From contig SIJG01000157.1 in the NCBI GenBank assembly GCA_023374025.1, forward strand, positions 1-64,000: a stretch of DNA of 64,000 nucleotides. The letters run 5' to 3'. Numbering within the stretch: the stretch's first letter is position 1; each line of letters starts with the position of its first letter. A program made the translations under genes and the position numbers. This stretch comes from Heterodera schachtii (lineage: Eukaryota; Nematoda; Chromadorea; Rhabditida; Heteroderidae). Shown here piece by piece: positions 42,563 through 54,400 of the stretch. The notes under the pieces were generated by a model. That model did no database searches. It was not told the origin of the DNA and saw nothing but the letters and a program-made list of their open reading frames with translations.

Positions 42563-45482
42563 TTGGCATTAGCAAAATTCGCTGTTTAAACAATTAAACA
42601 GAGAAAGACCGACCGGGCACTCACTAATTAGTCGGGCGGGGTCAGAAATTTATGTTTATGACACGCTTAAACCACGGTTCATCTCGAAGAATCATTGAGA
42701 TTTAAAGAGCTTACATTCAAATAAGCAATTAGAAACTGACCCAAGTCGCTGTTCTCTGCATGGACCGGTCGCTCTGTCTCTGTGATTAATAATCACTTTT
42801 ATTACACCCCATAATCCTTCCATATATTTGTCGATTTTCCTATTCATGGGGTTTTGTTTAATTATTCATGGCTTTTAACTTACTGTATTTCTTACTCACT
42901 TTTGTACCTTATTAGGCATATTGGCAAATATTTTGTCTAAACATATCAACCATTAGTGGTACCTCAATTTTCATTATATGAAAAAAATAAATTATGTATG
43001 TATATAATCATTGTTACATTACATACTTAAAATTGACATTCAATTTAAACAGTTAGAATTCACACTTATATTATGAAGACAGACACTGAAAACCATTGGC
43101 AGATGGGAAAATTAAATGAAAATGCTAAATTTCAAATAAGCCACTGCTGGTATCATAAAATCGTTTTCAGTTTTTCGATTTTTGAAAAAGAAAGTTGCAT
43201 TGAACGGTTTTCCCGGGATGTACACACAAATGATGATGATGATGCTAACTAATGATGATGATGATGATGCTGAGTAGTGAATTTTGGCCCTGTGTTGTGT
43301 TGCCAAATTTTTTTTGGGGGGGGGGGGGGGGTGAGCCGGGCCCTCCTCCCCCCCCCCCACCCTCCCCTGCCACTGTTCATACAACAAAATCGATCCACCC
43401 CCCCCCCCCCCCCAAAATCCGATCCAATTTTGACAGCTTTCAAATTTCACAAAATGACACAATCTCTCGTCAGCCGCCCAAAAAAAAACTAATTTACCCA
43501 TTGCATTTGGGTACAGCCAAATCCTCTCCTTCGGTGAACAATTTCTATTTGATAATTAAAATTATTTATTTTGTTTTAAAATGATTTATTTTTTGTTCAT
43601 TTCGAAATCGTTTATCACTCGAGAAATTATTTTTCTTAAAGTTTTTGTTTAATTGTAATAATTGTTTTCAATTCTTTATTACTATTTTTTTAAATTATAT
43701 TTTCATTAAATTATAAAACGAAGGGTTAAATCGATTAAGAAATATTTCACGTGAAATATTAGAAATTAATAAATATGCATAGTTTGTGCTTCTTGTGAGA
43801 AAGTGCATCTCCTCAACAATGAGTGAATGAATGACTTTGGCACGTGGCCCAATAAAATGCCAAAAAAAAAATGTGCCGTTGCTTTTGTGGGGTGGTTTTT
43901 TCGCCCTTTTAATGCCCTTTTGTGCTTAATGTAAATTCATTTTTGGCAAAATCATTTGCTCATTGTCAGCCTAGGCTTTTGCCGAATGTTTTGCCCAAAT
44001 GAAATGTGGGCAAATCGGAGAGTGCCATTTCTGTACAACGAAAAATGCACAATAATATTATACAATTGTATCATTTAATTGAGAAATATTCCTGCTCAAA
44101 TAATTTTTTTTTAATTTTTTTACGAAATAATTGGAATAAAATTATATTTTAAATTTTACTTTTATTTTTCTAATTATATTTAACGATATTTAAACTTTAA
44201 ATTATTAATTAGGAGAAAATTATTTTTAATTTCTAAATTCTTTTAACAAAATTCGCGCACTCTGCGCCTTCCCAAATCAATTTTATGGTGGTATAATAAA
44301 AAAAAAGGGGGGAACATAAAATTGCCATTAAATTTTTGAGTTGACAAGAATAAATGAATTGTTTTGCTCATTTTCATTTTATTTTATCGAAAAAGGGACA
44401 CTTACCAAAACATTTTAAAAAGATTTCCTAGGGTTTTTTTACATTTAAAAAAAATTAATTTAATTTTCCCAAATTCACTAAAATTCATTAAGCCATTCTT
44501 ACTGAGTGAGTGACTTTTGCGGTGCGTTCTTATTTTTATTTTTTAGGGTTTTCTTTACATTATTAAACATATAATTAAATTTACCAAATTCAATAAAATT
44601 TTTATTTTCAATTATTAAATAATTCAATTTACTAAAATTCAATAAAATTCATTAAGCCATTCTTATTGAGTGTGAAGCGGTGCGTTTTTCCCTCCTCCTC
44701 CCCCCTAAGCGACCATTACTTACTTAATTGGCCACCCGCTCTTTTCTCTCACGTAAATATTAATGCCATAATAATTTTGCACCCCTCCCGCTTCCCCGCC
44801 CCCCATTTTGTATTGATTGTTTCGCCGTTTTTTTCATTTTTTTCAAATCCGTTGCCACGGCAAATGCGCAAAGAAATGGCGTAGGGAAGGACGGAGGTTT
44901 AAGGAATATGAATGAATGGCATTTGTGATGGCTGAAAGTGTCATCACAACGCCAAGCAAATGCAGGGAAAAAACAATTGGGGCAAAATTTGAAATTGGCA
45001 CATTCAAAAAATTATGGTGGCATTGATGCCACAGTTGGAAATTGAGTCCATCACAGGGAGCAAATTGTAATATTCCGCGCATTTTTTTCTGTTTTTTTCC
45101 ATCGTAAAAGTTGCAAAAATAGTGTCATGCCAACTCGTACAAAAGGCAACTCGACAATTTTTTAGTTTAGACCTAGGCTTTAGGATTAGGCTTAGGCTTA
45201 AGCTTTAGGCTAGGCCTAGGCTTAGGCTTTCCCACGGCTTAGGTTTAGGCTTAAGCATAGGCTTTATTTTGTAAAATTTCAGTTGATTTTTGTACGAGTT
45301 GGCATTGACCCGCGAAATTTCTCCCCTTTTTTTTAGCATTTTAATTGCTTTTGATATATAAAAAAGAATAAAATTTGCTAATTTGTAATTTTAAAAAATA
45401 TTCCTTCTTGGATTTATTATTGTATGTACAATAATTGAGAAAAAGGCGTTAACAAAAGGACACAAAAAAAAAAGAATAAAAA
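42563..45482. other. Intergenic region between P450 and zinc-finger gene
   Basis: Contains (GAT)n at 43222-43269, homopolymer runs of G (43316-43331) and C (43351-43361, 43398-43413), a duplicated block AAAATTCATTAAGCCATTCT at 44484 and 44646 with GAAGCGGTGCGTTTTT/TTGCGGTGCGTTCTT, and the TTAGGC element at 45124-45309. No coding exon was supported; 44640-45480 is the likely promoter or 5'UTR of the zinc-finger gene. Confidence 0.6.
45124..45309. mobile_element. Inverted-repeat element filled with TTAGGC
   Basis: Ends GTCATGCCAACTCGTACAAA and, inward from the right, GTCAATGCCAACTCGTACAA. The interior (45168-45265) is TTAGGC/CTTAGGC/GCCTAGG permutations. About 170 bp upstream of the zinc-finger start codon. 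Confidence 0.75.
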
Positions 45483-48400
45483 ATGCAAAGAAAAATTGAC
45501 AATAATTCCATTCAAAATTATGAGCAGAGTAAGGAAGCGGCGGCCACTGCTGCTTTAATGTAATGGCATTTTAATTTAATGCCAAAAAACAATTGTTTTC
45601 TGTTCTTTCAGAAAAAAGTACAACGAATCATTCCCGGAGGCAAACTTTCCCGAAATGGTAATTGACTAATTAATTAATAATTAATTACCCTTTTGTTTGC
45701 AGTTTCCGCTGTCGACGCCTCAGGCGCAGCCCTTTTCCATGGCCAAACGTTCGCTTTTGGCCAAGAACGCGTCAACCAATGACCTCACCCAATACATCAA
45801 TCCTGTCCTCGCAAAGTAAGTTAAAGCCTAATTAATTTTAATTAGTTAATGTGCCACTTTTAGTCGTCGCCGTTCTTCTCTGTTCTGCACCGCTGTCGAC
45901 CCGGCAATGAAACGGCTGCGGCAGCGCGAGGCGTACAAAACGGCAATGTGCCAAGTGGGGGCTTTCACTGCTTTAGGAAAGAAGCATTGGCTTCGTTTAT
46001 TTTAATTTACCTTATTTAGTTTAATTATTTGGAATAATAAAAATAAATTTAATTTAAAAATATTTTTATTCCATGTGGTCAGATTATATGGAATGTATTT
46101 TTTTGGCTGTAATTACCTAATAAAACCGAGAAACCAGTATTGGTTTGAGGCTTCGAGCTCACTCAATTATATTTTCGTGTGTTTTTTGAATTTTTAAATT
46201 TAGAGAGTTTCAACAATTTTTCAAAATTCCGGAAAATATTACAAATTTTTTACCGAAACGAGAAAAAAGTTTGACAGCTATAGCTCCAAAAAAAAACATG
46301 TAATTGCCTTTTTTAGTGAATATTATCATATTTTTTCTGCTTACATCCAATCCCATTTAATATTTTTTGTGAACATAATTCTGACTTATTTTGCTAAATA
46401 TAATCCAAAAATGCGTTTTTAATTATTTGAAGGCATGGCTTGAGGGCAGAGCGTGTGTTTATGGGGACCAATGTAATTTTGCGCATGGCGAGGACGAACT
46501 GCAGCCATTGCCGTAAGTTAAATACTCAATTATAAATTATAATTACCGTAGTCTTGGGTTTGAATTGAGTAAATTATTTACATTTTTTTGCTTAATATTT
46601 ATTGTAAAAGGAATTCAAAAATTTTCCGATTTAGCAATTGCTAGAGAAACTATGTTTTTTATTTAAGAAAAACAAAAAAAAATTTTACGGAATATATACA
46701 AAATTTGTAAATAAAATTGTTACAGCTATTTTTTAGACTGTAGATTCTTAGAAAAGCCTGAAATATGCATAAACCCACAAAAGGCCTAATTAGGCATCAT
46801 AATAATTTTTTGGGTTTTAAAATGATTTTTCAAATTTTTTCAAAAAAAATAAACCTACAAATTTCAGAATCTCAAAATATGTTTTCAAAAAGCGATCATT
46901 AAATATATAGAAAAATTTCATACATTTTTTTGTTTTTTTATTTTTTAATATATTTTTTAGGTGAAAAAAAAATATATAGATAAATGTAATAAAATCTAGA
47001 AATAAGTAAATCGAATTCTCAATAAATTTTTCTTTCGTAAAGCAAAAAAAAAAAAAAACATATTCTCATACGGTTATCTAAACTGATTTCTTTTCACGAG
47101 ATAATTAAAGAATTAAGAAATTTTATTATTTTTTTCCATAGGGAAAACTCCCTAATTTACTGTTAATTTCGAAAAAGTCTTTTTTTAATAAGTTTTTTAA
47201 TTGTAGTGAAAATTTTGTGTTTGTAAAATATAAAACAAATTCAGCTCCAATCGGGCAAATCCAAAGCATAAAACGCGCATTTGTGAAAATTACACGACAA
47301 CCGGCATTTGTCCGTTTGGAAATCGTTGTTTCTTCATTCATCCCCAAACGGAGGAGGAATTGGACGCATTGCTGAAGCTTAATGAGGTAAAAAAAAATGG
47401 GGCAATTTAGGAATTTTAATTAGTCAAAAGAAATTAATTTGCCTAATTATTTCCTTTTTTTTGCTGAATTTATTTGAAATTTGTTTATAAACATTTTCAA
47501 ATTTTGCAATTAAATCTAAATATTTTTCAAAGTTAAAATTTTAAAAAGGGCAATTTAGTGATTCTAATTAGTCAAAAGAAAATTAATTTGGCTAATTATT
47601 TCATTTTTGCTGAATTTATTTGAAATTTGTTTATAAACATTTTCAAATTTTGCAATTAAATCGAAAATCTTTTCGAAATTAAAATTTTCCATGGCCAAAA
47701 GAATTTCTTTTAAATTTTGAAATAACCAGCTTCATTATAAATAAATAATTTGAGAACTTGCCGCTGCAACAGAAGCAGCTGGATCACCACCACCTCGAGG
47801 GCGAGGCATTGGTCATCCAACCGCCGTTGGCACTGTCGCCCCAAGGCGGCGCCGCTGTGCGACGGATTGGCACCAAATTGAAACAGTTCCGCAAGATGGA
47901 CTCATGCGGCACGGTAAGCCAAGAAGGGCCTTTTTTCGCGCGATTCCTCTTCTCAATCAGCCCCAAATTTAAATTGTTTGAATTTGCAAAATTAATTTTA
48001 TTTTTTTGATAAAATATTTGGCGCTAGTTTAAAAGTGCAAATTTTGAATTTTACTAAAAAACAAAGGGGGGAGACCCTTTTGTTTTTGTTTGTTTTTGTG
48101 GTAATAAATTCTTGAAAATTTGTTCTCTATGGTTTAGGGGTCTTGTTGATAATGAATCTGACATCCATTTCGATGAATTCCACACCCAGAGCCCGAATTC
48201 GAACGATGGATCGATTTTTTTTTTTGATTTTTCGATTTTTGTTTCGAATTCCGTCATGGAATCCGGAACTGGTCGAAATGGAGGTTGATCAACGTGCAGG
48301 ACTAGACTATATATAGTTCATAAAAACAAAAGGGTCCCTCTCACCCTTTGGTTTTTAGTAAAATTCAAAAGTTGCCACTTTTAAACTAGCGCCAAAAATT

Positions 48401-51400
48401 TAGTCTCACTCATTAAAAAAATTTGAAAACGCGCATTTTGGGACTCAAAGTGCCAAAATTTCAAGTTCAACTTGCCGTTCCAAGTCCAAACCGAACAAAA
48501 CCCACAGCAGCAGCAGCAGCAACCGTTGTTTCAATGGCCTTCATCTGCAGCAGCAGTTGCAGCAGCGGCAATTACGGGCGACAACTTCGAGCAGTTCCCG
48601 CCATTGTCCTCCGCCAGCGTTGGAATGTTGGCAGGAAAAAGTAAATTTATAATAATTGAAAATGTTCAACAAAGATTTTCACATATTTTTAAATGCTGCA
48701 ACCAGGGCTGCACGAAAATTTAAAAAAAAAATGGTTTTCATACACGAAACCGAAACGAAAAAATGCATTAAATACGAAAAGGAAACACGAAACGAAAATT
48801 TTAAAACCCGAAAACGAAAAGAAAATTTTAAACTCGAAAACGAAATAAACGAAAAATTTTTGAAGGACGAAAACGAAAATTTTAAATTTTAAAATACGAA
48901 AACGAAACGTAAATTTAAAAATTTTAAACTCGAAAACGAAAATAAAATTTTTTGACGAACGAAAACGAAACTCAAAAAGTGCCGAACATTTAGGACGAAA
49001 CGAAATTTCGTGCAGCCCTGGCTGCAACTTCTCTCTTCCCCAAAATGTGTTTAGGCCTAATTAGCATGAAGTCAAATGTGTCCACCGCTTCTCCTCCAAC
49101 GGCTCCGCTAATTCATTCGTCGTCAGTGTCAAATTTGAATTATATAGCGGACCAGAAAATTGTAAGTTCGAAAAATTAGCAACAATTTAAAGGCATTCAA
49201 AAAAAAATGATCAGGAAAATGCCGAGAGAGAATTGGACAAACGACTTGCACAAATGCGAATGACGATGGCAAGGAATTAATTGATTATTAAATTGAATAA
49301 ATAATTGGGAATTATTACTAGGGCTGGGTATTTTAGGTACGAAAAATCGCGAAATAGATATTTAAATGGGTACAAAAAACCACAAAATAGTTATTAAATA
49401 GGTACAAAAATCCTGAAATAGGTAAATAAAAATTTTTATTACGCTTTTTTAGTGGAAAAAAGCAAACAAAAAGGTAAAATCTTGAATTAGTTTCTGTATA
49501 AACGAATATTTTCAATATTTCTAATATTTTCTTAGAAAATATTGACATTTTTAGATAAAAATGTTGTCAAGAAAAAAAATAATAAATTTTGAGAGATGAA
49601 TTTTTGAGAAAATTTTCCAATTCTTAGGGGTGTATTTTTTGGAAATTTTTTCAGGCCCGTTCTTAGGGGCGTATTTTTCGTTTTTATTGCATTTTTGCTA
49701 AGGAATTTTCTGAAAATCCTTAAATAGGTATAATAGGTAGAAAAACTCCCAAATAGGTAAGAATAGGTATTATAAAAGTCATCGTAGAAGCCGCAAACCA
49801 AGCGGAAAATGCTTTTTTTCATGCTTATCTGTGCGTATTAAATTGCGCAAAAATTTTAGGTATTTAGCCTAAATTTCCCAGCCCTAATTATTATCTCGGA
49901 TAAAAAATAATTAAAATTTAAATCATGCAAATTTTAGCGCAAAATGTCACAACAAAAGAGCTTTTCCTCCACCGATGTGTGCTTAAAACGAACAGCGACT
50001 CAAAACAAAGAAACAGAAAACAATGATGAAGAAGATGAAAAGGAGTCATCAGGTCAGTTTTAAAAGGAGGCCATAAATTAATTTTTAAATTTAAATTATA
50101 TTTTTATTTAAATTCAGCCGTAAATTTTTGTGTCCAATTAATAAAAAAAAATAATAATTTCGAATATATTTTGAAATTTGAAGTAGAACCAGCGCTTTTT
50201 TGAATTGGTTTATCTTCAATTATTTTAGGCATTTTATTATAATTGGTTTTTAAATTTGTTTTGCCACAATACTTGCCATTTTGAATTTGATTAATTTCCG
50301 AACGCATTTTTGAAGAAAAATCTAACTTTGATTTATTTAAATATTAATTTTAATTCTTTTGTTTTTAGCAATTTACCCATCCTTTTTTATTAATAATTTT
50401 TCTTAATTTTCGTTTTTTAAAAAATTTTTCATCTTTTAAATTGAAATAATAGATTCATTCTTTTTAATAGTTAAATTATTTTGAATATTTTTACAATCTT
50501 TATTTTATTTTATTATAATTAATTTTCAAATTCGTATTGCAACATTACTTAGCCTTTTGAATTTGACTAATTCCCGAATCTTTTTGAAAAAAAAACTTAA
50601 ATTTGATTTATTTTACCATTTATTTCCAATTCTTTTTCAATTTTATCCGGCATTTTATTAATTATTTTTATTAATTTTCGTTTTTTAAAAATTTTTCATC
50701 CTTTGAATTGCAAAAATAGATTCTTTTTAATAGTTAATTTATTCCGATTAATTTTCTTTCCTTTTTTTTTGATTTTGCTCACTTTAAAAAAATTTTTTCA
50801 AATTCTTTCCTCCAATTCAGGCCCCAACACTCCGCCGTTGCCCCCCGGGCTGTCCGCCTTCTCCTTGTCCGGCTTTTACGAGCAGCATAGGCTGGGCTGG
50901 AGCAACACCAGCAGTTTGGCCAGCGTTTGGTCACCGCCCGCAACGACGGAACAGCAGGCAGTGCCAACATTTAGCTTCTTTGAGGCCAATAGTCCGATTG
51001 GTGGCGGAACGCCAAGCATAGAAAAAAGGGGCCATCAATTGTTGAGGGCCGGGAAGAGAAGCCCCGACTTTGAGGGCATTTTAATGGGGCGTAGGAGGTA
51101 AGGCCATAAGGAGGAGGAGAAGCCATGGGACGAAGGGCGGCGAATTGCTTTTAAATGATCGATCTGATCACCGGTTTTTAGAATTTTAACAACTTGAAGA
51201 CCTACTCAATTAGATAAATGTGTTGATTAATTAGAGGGATATCCCTAATTAGGGTTCTTGACGACATCCCTGAACTGTTAGAGCAGCTGAAATTTAAAAT
51301 GAACATAAATCTCCAAAAAAATTAAGAAAAACATGCAAGTGACAAAGCGCAATAATAACTGGAAAAATTTTAAGAATTTTTTTCTAAGAATGTTGTAGCA

Positions 51401-54400
51401 AAATTTAGGCATAGTTTTTCAGAAGGCTGTAATTTTTTTTTTGAGTAAAGAATAAAAGAATGGAAAAAAACGATTGTTTTTTGAATTTTTTCATTTTTCA
51501 ATTAGTTAAATTTTTATGGACTCTTATTCTGTTCGTTGGACGCACTTGCTTGTCATATGATTAATGTTTAACAAAAATTTTAAAAATGTTTAACTTTCAA
51601 AAATTACATTACAAATAATGATAATGAAACCGGTATTTTAAAATTGAAACGAAACACAAAAAATGTAAGCTAAAAATCTCAAAAATATTTTTTGCCCATA
51701 CTTTTTTTTTCAATAAATCATCGGCTTAAACATTAGCGTCCAATTCATTTAACGATCGATCAGATTTTTTATTCGGACCATGGTTTCTCATAATTGCACT
51801 GATTGGTTTTGTTTGATTTTGTAATTTTATTGTTAAATATTTTGATCAGTTCACACATTCCTTCGTTGGAGGAGAACAACAAAATGTTGTTGAACGTGTT
51901 GGAAATGGGCACCCAAAAGAACAGGAACAAGTTGGTGGTTTGTGTTGTTATGTGTTTAGGGCGGATAAAGCAAAAATAATTAATAACCAAAAGCTTATTT
52001 TGGAAAATTTTTTATTTTGAATTCATTAACAAAAAGTTTTTTAACAATTCCGCGAATTCGTAAATTCTAAAAAATAAAATGTGCCGGGAAATTAAATATA
52101 TATAATTTCTGAAAAGTGGAAAATAATTTTTACTTTCTTGTTGATTGGTTGTGTTGTTTCGCGTGTATGTATGGATATTTTTCAGTTTTTCAAAAAAATT
52201 TCATTTTGCATGCTGACGCGTTTCTTAAAACTGCTATCCCACGCTCAATTTAAAAAATTCTTGAAAATTTAAAAATATTTTTAAAATTTCTAGAATACTT
52301 TCAAAAATTACTTTATTAAAAAATTCCAAACATAAAATTCACAAAGAAAATTAGCATTTTCGAAAGTATATTTCGAGAATAAGAAATGTAACACATAAAA
52401 TTCAAAAATTTTGCTCAAATTCAACTAAATTAATATTGCATGAATCCTTCAATAGCTTTAAATGTTGTCTATTAGAATATTAATTTTTGGAATATTAATG
52501 TTTAATTGATTATTATATATTATACAAAGGGTTTCAAATTACAAAAATAAAAAATTTAAAGTAATTAAAATGCAATTTTGCGATACATTAATTGATAAAT
52601 TTGATAGTAAAATAATAATTTTATTTTTGTAAAATTTCTTTGATAAAATTCACAAAATTACTTGTAATATTAATTTTCTCAAATTTTTAAAGTATTCCCG
52701 AAATTTTTTCGACTTTTTAAAAATTTTGCACGAATTTTTTTCAAATGAGGGATGGCACTTTTAAGAAACGCACCGGCACTCCTTTTTTAAAATTAATTCC
52801 TTGCCCATAGCCAAGGGCGACAAAAGATGGAATTTTTTTAATATTATCATTTGTCCTCACAGATCTGCAGAATATTTGAGTGACCGTTGTGTTAGTGGTG
52901 GTGGTGATGGTGGTGGTGGCACTGGCACTGGTGATGGATGTAAAGATGAAAGTGCCAATGGCCCATTGGTCACTGATTTTTGGCAGCCGCGCAAACGCTC
53001 GACCAGCGAAATGGACGAAGAAAATCGAAATCGGCTCCCATTTGGTGACGACTACGGCACAGTCCGTGGTGGTGGTCATTGTGACCGTGGCACCAGTGAA
53101 GTTGGTGGTGGTTGTGATCGTGTTGGTGCCGGGTCGTTACTTAAAAACCATCAAAATGGGCATTACTCAAAAAACCATCAAAATAAAAAATTTTGACAGA
53201 GAATTATCCATAACTTCGCCCAAAATGAATCAAATTTTATAATCTTGACATAATTCGAGAGTCCTAAGTGTTTTCTAATATACAGCAACATTTCAAAAAA
53301 ATTCATTAAGTTTAAAAAAATTATGACTTGAGAAACTCAAAAAAGCAAGTTTGTTTGAACATTTTTGGTCTAACTTTTTTGAAACTTAACGAATTTTTTT
53401 TTTAATTTTGCAGGATAAAAGAAAACACTTAAGGCTATCGAATAATATCAAGAATTAAAATTGATTGCTTTGGAGCAAAATTATATATTTTAATTTGATG
53501 GTTTTTTGATTAATTACCCATTTTGATGGTTTTTGACTAACGTCATAGCACCACCGTGTCGAAAAAGAGACAAGGGGCGACGGGGATACTGTAGCAGCAG
53601 CCACCGTAAAATGGGGCGAAAAAAATTGGCCGACAAAGCTGTGGTGGTGCAAGCAAATTGCTGAACAATTTACAGACCAACGAAACCATGGCCAACGGCA
53701 TCGACAAGAAGGGCTCGGCGCCATTCAAATTGGATGGGCACAATGCCAACAGCGACAAAAGCAGAAATAGTGGGAGCAACAGCAACATTCAGCCAATCCG
53801 TGAGTGGAAAATGGATAATTTATAAACCGCTTTATTTTTCAATTTATAAAAATGGATTTTGAAAAAAATATAAACATGGATTAAAAGTTTAAAAAATTTT
53901 GCAGACTGTCGGTAGCCCTTTAGCCAAAATATTACCCTGCTAAGTTTCATGTCATTATGACAACATTGGAAAAAGTTAAAAAAATCATCTTCTTCAAACT
54001 CCATTAATTTTTATGTATAAAAACCTCAGCTATATTAATCATTATTAAATGCTAAATTTATTTTATTTTTTTACGAAATCTTGAAATTTTAAAACATGGT
54101 CAAATCCGGAAAAATTTGGTATCATTCAACCATTTTTAGGCAAATGCCTAAAATTTGATACGTTTAGATAAGCAATGGAAAAACGCGTTTTTAGCTTAAT
54201 TTGAGGCTTCTATGTACGATGACTTTTATAATGCCTATTTTTGTCAATTTCTGGATTTTTATTAATTTTTGGTCTATGCCCTCAGCTTAATATTCCATTA
54301 TTCCTATTCATAACATTACATTGAAAAAATCTTTTTTTAAGGTCCTCCGAGGCATTCTGATCGGATTATTGGAATTTCGAATCTTGACAAGATGCAGCAT

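Noticed and set aside
44666..44884. Plus-strand ORF upstream of the zinc-finger gene as a first exon
   Set aside because: No phase-matched donor to 45483, and the ATG at 45483 already gives a full in-frame start.
53455..53788. Minus-strand ORFs opposite the zinc-finger gene tail
   Set aside because: Plus-strand reading (TNETMANGIDKKGSAPFKLD) has a good acceptor and donor and continues in phase to the next exon.
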